Source of the DNA: Pseudomonas guineae
Lineage (GTDB): Bacteria; Pseudomonadota; Gammaproteobacteria; Pseudomonadales; Pseudomonadaceae
NCBI RefSeq assembly: GCF_900113745.1
Contig: NZ_FOQL01000005.1
Location: 163,700 to 227,699, forward strand
Direction of reading: 5' to 3'
DNA: 64,000 nucleotides
The notes under the pieces are model-generated. The model was not told the DNA's origin and made no database searches. It saw only the letters and a list, made by a program, of their open reading frames with translations. A program made the position numbers and the translations under genes. This document shows, piece by piece, positions 1-7,775 of this stretch (position 1 is its first letter; every line of letters begins with the position of its first letter).

Positions 1-467
1 CGCTGCTGATTTCCAGCATCTTGCTGTTCTACGGCGGCATGGCCTTCGCCTACTTCGTGGTATTCCCGATCATGTTCGGCTTCTTTGCCAGCGTGACCCC
101 GGAAGGCGTGGCGATGATGACCGACATCGGTCAGTACCTAGACTTCGTGCTCACCCTGTTCTTTGCCTTCGGTGTTGCGTTCGAGATCCCGATTGCCACC
201 TTCCTGCTGATCTGGGTCGGCGTGGTCGATGTCGCCACCCTGCGCAAAAGCCGTCCGTACGTGGTGGTGGGCTGTTTTGTGGTCGGCATGGTACTAACCC
301 CGCCCGATGTGTTTTCGCAGACCCTGCTAGCGCTGCCCATGTGGATGCTGTTTGAGGCCGGCTTGCTCTGCGGCAGTCTGGTCAAGCGTCGCGCTGAACA
401 GGATGAGACAGACGAAACCGAAAGCGAAGACGCGCCCAACGATCAACCGCCTGCCGCACAACCGTGA
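1..467 (+). CDS. tatC: Sec-independent translocase subunit TatC, C-terminal part
   Basis: This is the C-terminal ~155 residues of TatC, the multispanning inner-membrane receptor of the twin-arginine pathway that exports folded proteins. The reading frame is open from base 3 and enters from outside the window, so the true start is missing. What is visible are hydrophobic spans typical of the last TatC helices, a short LTPPDVFSQ stretch well conserved in TatC, and a charged, Glu/Asp-rich cytoplasmic tail. The stop codon overlaps the GTG start of the next gene (GTGA), so the two are probably translationally coupled. The same tatC-rsmE order occurs in other pseudomonads. Confidence 0.93.
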   Translation, partial: LLISSILLFYGGMAFAYFVVFPIMFGFFASVTPEGVAMMTDIGQYLDFVLTLFFAFGVAFEIPIATFLLIWVGVVDVATLRKSRPYVVVGCFVVGMVLTPPDVFSQTLLALPMWMLFEAGLLCGSLVKRRAEQDETDETESEDAPNDQPPAAQP

Positions 468-1171
468 ACCTGCTGCTGCTCGAAGACGGCGACTTTATCG
501 CCGCTGATCGTGTGTTGTTGAGCGGCCGCCGCCTTAAACACCTGATAGACGTGCACCGCGCCGAAGTCGGCGACAGCCTGCGGGTTGGCCGCCTGAACGG
601 CCTGATGGGCAGCGGCCAACTACTGCGCCTGGATGCCGAGCACGCCGAGCTGTCGGTGCAGCTCGACCAGCCGCCACCGAGCAAACTGCCACTCACTCTG
701 CTGCTGGCCCTGCCGCGGCCGAAGATGCTGCGCCGCGTGCTGCAAACGGTCAGTAGCATGGGCGTACCCAGGGTGATTTTTCTCAATAGCTACCGCGTGG
801 AAAAAAGCTTCTGGCAAACTCCGTTTCTGGAGCCGGCGGCGATTCGCGAACAGTTGATTCTCGGCCTCGAACAAGCCCGTGATACCGTGTTGCCGGAAGT
901 GATCATCGAGAAGCGCTTCAAACCCTTTGTCGAAGATCACCTGCCCAGCATCGCGACCGGCACCCTCGGCCTAACCGGCCACCCCGGTGATTACACGCTT
1001 TGCCCGCGGGCTGTCGAGCAGCCCGTCACCCTGGCTATTGGCCCCGAAGGCGGCTGGATACCCTACGAAGTGGAAAAGCTGCAACACGCTGGCCTGCAAC
1101 CTGTGCAGCTGGGCGAACGCATTCTGCGCGTAGAAACGGCGGTCACGGCGCTCTTGTCGCGGTTGTTCTAG
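464..1171 (+). CDS. rsmE: 16S rRNA (uracil(1498)-N(3))-methyltransferase RsmE
   Basis: The 235-residue protein is a SPOUT-class methyltransferase that methylates N3 of U1498 in 16S rRNA of the small subunit, using S-adenosylmethionine. The N-terminal ~70 residues fit the PUA-like RNA-binding domain. The C-terminal part carries the SPOUT knot signatures GPEGGW (about residue 193) and LGERILRVETA near the end, which form the cofactor pocket. Length is normal for the family. The start is a GTG that overlaps the tatC stop; no other start precedes the conserved N-terminus without running deeper into tatC. Confidence 0.95.
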   Translation: MNLLLLEDGDFIAADRVLLSGRRLKHLIDVHRAEVGDSLRVGRLNGLMGSGQLLRLDAEHAELSVQLDQPPPSKLPLTLLLALPRPKMLRRVLQTVSSMGVPRVIFLNSYRVEKSFWQTPFLEPAAIREQLILGLEQARDTVLPEVIIEKRFKPFVEDHLPSIATGTLGLTGHPGDYTLCPRAVEQPVTLAIGPEGGWIPYEVEKLQHAGLQPVQLGERILRVETAVTALLSRLF

Positions 1172-1236
1172 TACCTCGATTGCAGTCGCTGGCTGGGTTC
1201 ACCTGCAGCTGCAGCTGCGCCCCGGCTCCTGAAGGC

Positions 1237-1674
1237 TCAACTTTCCAGCAGAAAAGTCACCGGCCCGTCATTGACCAGATGCACCTGCATATCGGCACCG
1301 AACTGACCGGTGGCAACCAGCGGGTGCTTGGCCTGAGCTTGTGTCACTAACAGATCAAACAACTCAGCCCCCAGTACCGGCGGTGCGGCACTGGAAAAGC
1401 CTGGGCGCAGACCGCTTTTAGTGTCGGCAGCCAGGGTGAACTGCGAAACCAGCAACAGCCCACCTCCGATGTCGCTGAGCGACAGGTTCATCTTGCCAGC
1501 GGCATCGCTGAACACTCGGTAGTTGAGCAGTTTGTGCAGGATTTTTTCGACGCTGCTCGGCGTGTCATGCGGCTCAACGCCGATCAATGCCAGCAGACCC
1601 TGATCAATCGCACCCACCACTTCGCCCGCCACTTCGACGCGGGCACCACGTGCCCGCTGAATCAATGCTTTCAT
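1237..1674 (-). CDS. dtd: D-aminoacyl-tRNA deacylase
   Basis: This 145-residue enzyme hydrolyses D-amino acids (and misplaced glycine) from tRNA and so protects translation from D-residues. The full family length is present, with the SQFTL motif in the middle and the NDGPVT motif close to the C-terminus; the latter supplies the Gly-cisPro dipeptide that excludes L-amino acids across the dimer interface. The ATG overlaps the TGA of pip (ATGA), so dtd is the second gene of a pip-dtd pair. It converges with rsmE across a 65-bp spacer in which I see no clear terminator. Confidence 0.96.
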   Translation of the reverse strand: MKALIQRARGARVEVAGEVVGAIDQGLLALIGVEPHDTPSSVEKILHKLLNYRVFSDAAGKMNLSLSDIGGGLLLVSQFTLAADTKSGLRPGFSSAAPPVLGAELFDLLVTQAQAKHPLVATGQFGADMQVHLVNDGPVTFLLES

Positions 1675-2642
1675 GCTTCGTCCGGCGTCAGGTCAAGCAG
1701 ACGGCTGGCCATGTCGTCCGCAGCTCGCACCAAGGCATCGGTGATACCTGGTTCGGCGGCCGAATGGCCAGCATCACGAATGATCTGCAACTCGCTGTTC
1801 GGCCACACCTGATGCAAGGCCCAAGCGTTATCCAGTGGGCAGATTACGTCATAGCGGCCATGCACGATCACCCCCGGCAGATGGGCGATCTTCGGCATGT
1901 CACGCAGCAGCTGATCTTGTTCAAGGAAGGCGTTGTTGACGAAGTAATGGCATTCGATGCGTGCAATCGACAACGCACGATGGCTGTCGCTAAAGCGATC
2001 CACTACCTGTGGATTGGGCCGTAGGGTGGCAGTACGCCCTTCCCAGGTCGACCAGGCTTTGGCCGCATGCATCTGGGCAATTTGGTCGGGGCCGGTCAGG
2101 CGTTTATAGAATGCCTGTACCAGGTCAGCGCGCTCACTCAGCGGAATCGGCGCGACATAGTCCTCCCAATAATCCGGGAACAAGCGGCTGGCACCCGCCT
2201 GATAAAACCAGCTGATTTCCTGCGGGCGACAAAGAAAGATGCCACGCAGAATAAGCCCATGAACGCGTTGCGGATGCGCCTGCGCGTAGGCCAGTGCCAA
2301 GGTCGAGCCCCAAGAGCCGCCGAACAGAACCCACTTGTCGATGCCCAGCTGCTCACGGATCACTTCCATGTCAGCGATCAGCGCTTGAGTGCTGTTGTTT
2401 TCCAGGCTGGCATGCGGGGTGGAACGCCCGCAACCGCGCTGATCGAAGGTCACAATACGGTACAGGTTGGGATCGAAATAGCGGCGGCTGGCCGCATCAC
2501 AACCGGCACCAGGGCCGCCATGGATAAACACCACGGGCAGACCGCCCGGCGAACCACTTTCATCGGCATACAGCACATGCGGTGCCTGCACCGCCAGCTC
2601 ATGACGGGCGTAGGGTTTAATCTCCGGATACAAGGTCTGCAT
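1671..2642 (-). CDS. pip: Prolyl aminopeptidase (proline iminopeptidase)
   Basis: This 323-residue cytoplasmic serine peptidase of family S33 removes N-terminal proline from peptides. It has an alpha/beta-hydrolase fold, with an oxyanion segment HGGPGAG near residue 41, the nucleophile elbow GGSWGS (Ser110), an acid residue in HGRYDVICP and the catalytic His in DAGHSAAEPG. The length is normal. It is the first gene of the pip-dtd pair and overlaps dtd by four bases. Confidence 0.95.
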   Translation of the reverse strand: MQTLYPEIKPYARHELAVQAPHVLYADESGSPGGLPVVFIHGGPGAGCDAASRRYFDPNLYRIVTFDQRGCGRSTPHASLENNSTQALIADMEVIREQLGIDKWVLFGGSWGSTLALAYAQAHPQRVHGLILRGIFLCRPQEISWFYQAGASRLFPDYWEDYVAPIPLSERADLVQAFYKRLTGPDQIAQMHAAKAWSTWEGRTATLRPNPQVVDRFSDSHRALSIARIECHYFVNNAFLEQDQLLRDMPKIAHLPGVIVHGRYDVICPLDNAWALHQVWPNSELQIIRDAGHSAAEPGITDALVRAADDMASRLLDLTPDEA

Positions 2643-2749
2643 GGCATGCTCCTGAATTAATGCGTAGCGTTGGCCCTTGCGCGAGGTACCAGTGGGCGCA
2701 GGCGCCTGAGGCTCTGCCAGGCATCATAACCATGAAACAGGAATTGAAC

Positions 2750-3184
2750 ATGCCGATACGGATATTCGCCCTCGCTCTCCTAATGCTTTGCACTCTGCTC
2801 GCCGGCTGCGACAGCAAGGATGACCCACAAGCAGCCCTAGAAGCCGCTTTACAACAACTGCAGGACAATCTGCAAACGAAGAAAAACAGCGCGGTACTCG
2901 AGCAACTGCATCCACAGTTCTCGGCCCAATGAGAACTCGACCGCGACTGGGCGCAGCGCACCATGTTGCTGCTGTTTATGCGCCATAAGAACATCAAGGT
3001 GCTGGCCCTGAGCAAGCACAGCTACCTCGACGCGACCTACCGCGATAAAGGCCACACAGAAGCCCAGATTGGCCTGACCGGCGCCGAAAGCCTGATCCCC
3101 GATAGCGCGCACCACTTCAGCGTGAAGCTGGAGTGGTGGTTGGAAGGCGATGAGTGGAAGGTGGCACGCTTGAACTGGGAATAG
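2750..3184 (+). pseudogene. Small lipoprotein gene interrupted by an in-frame TGA
   Basis: The reading frame starts at ATG 2750, preceded by CAGGA about eight bases upstream, and encodes a lipoprotein signal ending in the lipobox LLAGC. It stops at TGA 2930-2932 and then continues open in the same frame to 3184. The second half (WAQRTMLLLFMRHKNIKV to a WEW-like end, EGDEWKVARLNWE) looks like the remainder of one protein of about 144 residues, as in other Pseudomonas small lipoproteins whose function I do not know. A single base change would restore the frame, so this is either a fresh nonsense mutation or a sequencing error. An in-frame ATG at 2732 is an alternative start. Confidence 0.75.
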
Positions 3185-3320
3185 CGGCTCAGCGCCGGCT
3201 TTAAGCGGCTGAAGAGCTAATCAGCCTGCTGAAGAGCATAGGGTCGCGATACGCCTCACCAAGCGCACCAACACTCTGCCCTACCTCGCTAGCGATCAAC
3301 CAGTGCAAGACCAACCACCT

Positions 3321-3340
3321 AAAAGCCTGGCAGGCTTTAT
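3321..3340 (-). terminator. Possible terminator of the lipocalin operon
   Basis: Just downstream of the lipocalin stop on the minus strand lies a short hairpin (AAGCCT-GCC-AGGCTT) followed by a short T run. The stem is six base pairs and the T tract only four, so it may be a weak terminator. The rest of the 158-bp spacer from 3185 holds nothing that I recognise. Confidence 0.4.
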
Positions 3341-3342
3341 AT

Positions 3343-3906
3343 TTAGCGTTGCAGAGCCATCTCTGCGTCCGTGCGCCGCCAGATCAGCTCACGGGTGTCA
3401 TAACCACGACTGCGCGCTTCTTCGAGCAGGGTCGCCCGGCTTTGCGCGCTGAGTGTCTGATCACGCGTTAACAACCAGAGGTACTGGCGATTGGGGTGGC
3501 CGACTAGGGCTGTGTGGTAGTCATCATCTAGGTAGAGCACCCAGTACTCGCCCTTGGTCAGGCCAGGTAGCAAGGTACTGACCCAGTTGTCGAAGCGCAC
3601 CCAGAGCTTGCTGGTTTCGCCCGGCACCTGAGCCACGGCCTGGCCCTGCACTTGTTGCACGTCGCCATCAAAGGTACGGCAGCGGTTGGTCACGCCAAGC
3701 GTGCCACCCTCTTGTACGTTATAAATGGCCTCGGACTGTGCGCAGTTACGCTGAAAGAACATCGGCAAGCGCGCCTGTTCATACCACGTACCTTGATAAC
3801 GCTGCAGATCAACCTGCTCCACGGTTTTCGGCGGCACTGTTCCCGTACCGGAGTTCGCACACCCCACCAAGGCTATCGCTGCGGCAAACACCGCTAGCAG
3901 GCGCAT
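3343..3906 (-). CDS. blc: Outer-membrane lipoprotein Blc-type lipocalin
   Basis: This 187-residue protein is a bacterial lipocalin that binds lipids or fatty acids at the envelope. It has a lipoprotein signal with the lipobox ALVGC, the lipocalin N-terminal signature YQGTWYEQARLP, and the second conserved segment YWVLYLDDDYHTALVG followed by WLLTRDQ, as in E. coli Blc. The chosen start is the ATG at 3906, which overlaps the stop of the upstream gene by one base (TGATG); a GTG one codon earlier is also possible. The coupling suggests a two-gene envelope operon with the small lipoprotein upstream. Confidence 0.92.
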   Translation of the reverse strand: MRLLAVFAAAIALVGCANSGTGTVPPKTVEQVDLQRYQGTWYEQARLPMFFQRNCAQSEAIYNVQEGGTLGVTNRCRTFDGDVQQVQGQAVAQVPGETSKLWVRFDNWVSTLLPGLTKGEYWVLYLDDDYHTALVGHPNRQYLWLLTRDQTLSAQSRATLLEEARSRGYDTRELIWRRTDAEMALQR

Positions 3907-4160
3907 CACTGCAGGCCCTTGCCGGAAAACAGCAAGACCTGCTCACCCGCGTACTGCACGCTGATAAAGCGCTGCTCATCACCCCAGGTGCAGCTGGAGA
4001 TACCGAGAGCACCGGAACACTCGGCTGGCTTACCCAGCAAGTTTTCGACCTCAACCTTGCTCATACCCGGCTTGAGCTGGGCGTAATTATCCTGATTGAC
4101 CTTGTTACAGGCGGCCAAAAGCAGGCAGCCGGCGAGTAGTGCGACGACACGCAGAGACAT
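3906..4160 (-). CDS. Small BamE-like lipoprotein
   Basis: This 84-residue protein has a lipoprotein signal peptide with lipobox LLAAC at residues 14-18. The mature part, YAQLKPGMSKVEVENLLGKP, has the pattern of the SmpA/BamE and DUF3862 fold (a short helix-turn with G-M-S-x-x-E-V-x-x-L-L-G-x-P). It is too short to be BamE itself, and the assembly-factor gene normally lies elsewhere, so a role in beta-barrel assembly should not be assumed. It is the first gene of a pair with blc. Confidence 0.8.
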   Translation of the reverse strand: MSLRVVALLAGCLLLAACNKVNQDNYAQLKPGMSKVEVENLLGKPAECSGALGISSCTWGDEQRFISVQYAGEQVLLFSGKGLQ

Positions 4161-4227
4161 GAGGAACTCCTAAGGAAATGACCAAGACCAGCTTGGCATA
4201 GCAATACCGAGCTTGCCTATTTGGACG

Positions 4228-4825
4228 CTAGAAGCGCGAGCCAGGTTCCAGCAGAAATGCAGATTCTTCAGCACTGGAGGGCCGACCGAGAATCTGATTG
4301 CGATGGGGGAAACGGGCAAAGCGGGCAATCACCTGCTGATGCCGCTCGGCATAGTCCAGATAACCGGCAAATAACGCACGTTCTGCCGGCGCAGCCTGTT
4401 CATGTAGGGCATGAAACAGCTGCACGGCTTGATCTTGCAGCGCCAGATCTTCTGCATGCTCCAGCACCAGGTAGACGAACACGCGCTGGATCCCAGGCCA
4501 AGGCCAGGCCATGTAATGCGAGAGGACATGCCAGCGCGTCACCGGCAAAGGCGCGCGGGGTGTCGCGATAAATCATGCGTGGCAGCTGGTCGAGCAGCAG
4601 CAGGTTTGCCAGCCAGCCTTGTGGTTCCGCCGGCCAACCTTGCAGCTGCCCAGCCAACGCCTGCTCGACCAGGCCGCCAAACAGCTCGCGGGCCTGATCA
4701 TCCTGGTGGTCCTGCTTACCAAACCAGAGCGTGCGCCGGCTGGCGGCTACTTCGCCAGCCGTTACGCCGGGACCGCAGCCGGCCGCACCGAACCACCAGT
4801 CGAGTAACGGCTGCCAGGGCTGCAT
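4228..4825 (-). pseudogene. DUF924 family protein, frameshifted
   Basis: The N-terminal two thirds are read in the frame from ATG 4825 (WWFG, TLWFGKQDHQDD, LLLLDQLPRMIYRDTPRAF), and the C-terminal third in another frame ending at 4228 (IQRVFVYLVLEHAEDLALQD, FARFPHRNQILGR, GSRF). Both parts belong to the DUF924 family, whose members are about 190-200 residues. The frames meet near 4497, where a few residues usually lying between AWD and QRVF are missing. This suggests a small deletion of non-multiple-of-three length. The function of the family is unknown. It follows fbp by only three bases and was probably cotranscribed with it. Confidence 0.8.
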
Positions 4826-4828
4826 CGC

Positions 4829-5836
4829 TTATTCGCGGTGGTAAGCGCTGATGCGCAGCACTTCTTCTTTGGACCCGAGGAAGACCGCTACACGCTGGTG
4901 CAAGGAGGTCGGCTGGATATCGAGAATACGCTGGGTGCCATTGGTGGCCACGCCGCCGGCCTGCTCGATGATCATCGCCATCGGATTGGCTTCATACATC
5001 AGGCGCAGCTTGCCCGGCATTGCAGGGTCGCGGCTGTCACGCGGGTACATAAACACGCCGCCACGAGTGAGGATGCGATGCACATCGGCAACCATCGCGG
5101 CGACCCAACGCATGTTGTAGTTCTTACCCAACGGCCCAGTCTCGCCCGCCAGCAGTTCGCTGACGTAACGCTGCACCGGCGCTTCCCAGTGGCGCTGGTT
5201 GGACATGTTAATGGCGAATTCCTTGGTCGCTTCCGGCACCTTGATGTCGTCATGGGTCAGTACAAAGCTGCCCAGTTCGCGGTCCAGGGTGAAGCCCTTG
5301 ACGCCGTCACCGAGGGTCAGCATCAGCATGGTCTGCGGGCCGTAGATCGCGTAGCCGGCACATACCTGCTCGGTACCTGGTTGGAGGAAGGCTTCCTCGC
5401 CCAGGTCACCCTCAGCACCGTTGCGATCCGGGCAGCGCAGCACCGAGAAGATGGTACCTACCGATACGTTAACGTCGATGTTGCTGGAGCCGTCCAGCGG
5501 ATCGAATACCAGCAGGTAAGCACCTTTCGGGTACTTGCCAGGGATCTGGTAAGCGTTGTCCATCTCCTCGGAGGCCATACCAGCCAGATGACCGCCCCAC
5601 TCGTTGGCTTCGAGCAGAATTTCGTTGGAAATTACATCGAGCTTTTTCTGCACCTCGCCCTGCACGTTTTCAGTGCCCATGCTGCCCAACACGCCGCCCA
5701 GTGCACCCTTGGATACCTGATGGCTGATTTCCTTACAGGCGCGGGCCACTACTTCGATAAGAAACCGCAAATCCGCCGGAGTATTGTTGCTGCGGGTTTG
5801 TTCAATCAGGTAGCGGCTTAGGGTAACGCGGGACAT
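4829..5836 (-). CDS. fbp: Fructose-1,6-bisphosphatase class 1
   Basis: This 335-residue enzyme hydrolyses fructose 1,6-bisphosphate to fructose 6-phosphate, the committed step of gluconeogenesis, in the cytoplasm. The metal-binding motif DPLDGSSNID lies at residues 112-121, and the substrate-binding segments GGVFMYPRDSRDP and KLRLMYEANPMA follow in the usual places. The length is typical. Start ATG 5836 is preceded by a GGAG-type ribosome site. The broken DUF924 gene lies directly downstream on the same strand. Confidence 0.97.
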   Translation of the reverse strand: MSRVTLSRYLIEQTRSNNTPADLRFLIEVVARACKEISHQVSKGALGGVLGSMGTENVQGEVQKKLDVISNEILLEANEWGGHLAGMASEEMDNAYQIPGKYPKGAYLLVFDPLDGSSNIDVNVSVGTIFSVLRCPDRNGAEGDLGEEAFLQPGTEQVCAGYAIYGPQTMLMLTLGDGVKGFTLDRELGSFVLTHDDIKVPEATKEFAINMSNQRHWEAPVQRYVSELLAGETGPLGKNYNMRWVAAMVADVHRILTRGGVFMYPRDSRDPAMPGKLRLMYEANPMAMIIEQAGGVATNGTQRILDIQPTSLHQRVAVFLGSKEEVLRISAYHRE

Positions 5837-5939
5837 GGAGGGCTCCGGAGGGTATGAAATCGCGCGCAGTTTACCTCTTTAGCGGGCAAAGTGCCTTAGC
5901 GCTGGATGGAAGGCGCTCCGCCGCACAGCGCCCAGCCAC

Positions 5940-7583
5940 TCAGATCAGGCTGCACACCCGATTACGCCCTTCATGCTTGGCCTGGTAGAGCGCAGCATCA
6001 GCCACCTGCAGCAACTCATCCAGCACCAGACCTTGCTCGGGCCATAGCGCGAGGCCAGCGGAGAGAGTCACATAGCGCGCGCCACCACGGGTCGGCAGCG
6101 GATGCGCCGCTAATTCCCGGCAGATGGTTTCCAGCCGCGCGCGAGCCTCGGAAGCATCGGCACGCGGCAGGATCAGCAGAAACTCTTCACCACCGATGCG
6201 GAATACCGCATCCGAGCTGCGCAGATTTTCCAGCAGGTGCTGCGCGACGCCCTTGAGTACATCGTCGCCTTCGAGATGGCCGTGCTCATCATTTAGCCGT
6301 TTGAAATGGTCCAGATCGATCAACGCCAAAGAAATCGGCGAGCGCTCACGCTGCGCCACCGCTAGCTCGCGGGCAAAGAATTCATTTAGGTAACGGCGGT
6401 TGTACAAACCCGTTAGCGGATCACAGAGTGCCTGCTCTTGCAGTTGCTCATGCAGATGGCTGATGGTGCGCAAACGCTCCTCGCTCAGGGCCAGAGCCTC
6501 GGCCAGTTTCAATTCGCTGAGATGACGCTGAGTGACATCACGCAAATAGAGCATTTGCCCCAGCGTTAACGTGCCCCGCTGAGTAACCCGCTCGATGGCG
6601 CGGATGCGTACTTCGAAATAACGTGCCGAGCTGGCCAGGGTCAGCAACCGATCATGCTCACCCTGCACCGGCTGGCTCAAAAGCTGTTGCAAATCCGCGC
6701 CGAGGATCGGCCAATCCACCAACTGTCGCCCCTGCCAGCCGCTGCGCAGACCAACCAGTTTCAACGCTGCCGGGTTGGCCTCAATCACGCGCAATTGCGC
6801 ATCCACCACCAGCACCGGATCGAGTAACGCATCCAGCAGTAGATGGCGGGCCACTGGCAGCAGGTCAAACAGGCGCACACCAACAATCAGCCAGGTAAAC
6901 GCCACTAAGGTGAAGGCAAAACTAAAGGGCGTCGGATCGAAGCCGAACAGCATCCAGCCGAACACCACATAGCTGATATTGGCGATCCAGGGCACCGCTG
7001 TGACAACGACGAACGCCAGATAGTGACGGCGATGCACCCCATAGCTGACGATGGCCGCGCGTAGCACTACGCCCATGCAGAAGGTCATAAACAGGTAAAC
7101 ATATACGGCAGCTGCATAGAACAGCGGCCCGTGCTGATAACGGATCGGCGCGCCTGGTTGATCATTCAACGGTGCCGTGCCGGCGCCGTAGAATAAGCCA
7201 TGCCAGGGGTTGCTCAGGGCCACCAACCATACCAGCAGCGGCACCACGGCCAAGCCCAGGGTGCTGCGCAGCGGCAGCGGCTGGCGCACGCTGTTGACGT
7301 ATTGCCAGAGAAATACCGCCCAAAAGGTCGGCGTCATCAGAATTCCTGGCCAAGCCATGCTCGCCCAGAACGCTTTGCACTGTGGGCCTTGCACCGCCAT
7401 TTCCAGACTCGCAGCAACCATCCACCAGAAGCTGGCAAGATGCAGCACGATAAAGCTCTCGCGCCCCGGAAAATAACGCTGCCGCGTAACCCAGCGCGCC
7501 AGTAACAGAACGCCGATACACACCGCAGCAGTCAGCAGCACCGGCGCACTCAGCGCCCAGCCGGAATTCCCGCAGGCATTCAT
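5940..7583 (-). CDS. Membrane diguanylate cyclase (7TM-PAS-GGDEF)
   Basis: This protein is predicted to make cyclic di-GMP. From ATG 7583 it has 547 residues: about seven membrane helices of the histidine-kinase N-terminal 7TM type (residues ~10-230), a PAS domain (LLLDALLDPVLVVDAQLRV onward), a short coiled linker and a GGDEF domain. The active-site motif is GGEEF, and an RSSD inhibitory site lies five residues before it, so the enzyme is likely active and product-inhibited. The frame stays open to an ATG at 7742, but those 53 extra residues look unlike the family and no good ribosome site favours either start. The signal sensed is unknown. The gene stands alone between fbp and the DUF3999 gene. 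Confidence 0.88.
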   Translation of the reverse strand: MNACGNSGWALSAPVLLTAAVCIGVLLLARWVTRQRYFPGRESFIVLHLASFWWMVAASLEMAVQGPQCKAFWASMAWPGILMTPTFWAVFLWQYVNSVRQPLPLRSTLGLAVVPLLVWLVALSNPWHGLFYGAGTAPLNDQPGAPIRYQHGPLFYAAAVYVYLFMTFCMGVVLRAAIVSYGVHRRHYLAFVVVTAVPWIANISYVVFGWMLFGFDPTPFSFAFTLVAFTWLIVGVRLFDLLPVARHLLLDALLDPVLVVDAQLRVIEANPAALKLVGLRSGWQGRQLVDWPILGADLQQLLSQPVQGEHDRLLTLASSARYFEVRIRAIERVTQRGTLTLGQMLYLRDVTQRHLSELKLAEALALSEERLRTISHLHEQLQEQALCDPLTGLYNRRYLNEFFARELAVAQRERSPISLALIDLDHFKRLNDEHGHLEGDDVLKGVAQHLLENLRSSDAVFRIGGEEFLLILPRADASEARARLETICRELAAHPLPTRGGARYVTLSAGLALWPEQGLVLDELLQVADAALYQAKHEGRNRVCSLI

Positions 7584-7775
7584 CGCGTGGGTACTACCGG
7601 GGGGAACAGCTGCACGTGCTTGCCAGTCGAGCCAGGCAAACACGCGGGGGAGACCCAAAGGCGGGCCGCAGTTGAAATACGCAAGGGCCTTCCTGACCTC
7701 AAACGCCGAATAATTGAAGAGCCAACCATACTGCAAAACCATTAGGTAGCTGGGCTTTATTTCTGCTCAAGGCCT

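Noticed and set aside
2930..2932. TGA as selenocysteine or programmed readthrough codon
   Set aside because: No selenocysteine insertion hairpin or selenoprotein family match is apparent, and the protein is a simple lipoprotein; mutation or sequence error is simpler.
4838..5821. Long open frame opposite fbp (327 codons, plus strand)
   Set aside because: It mirrors fbp completely, shows no family pattern and arises from codon bias; the fbp frame has all catalytic motifs.
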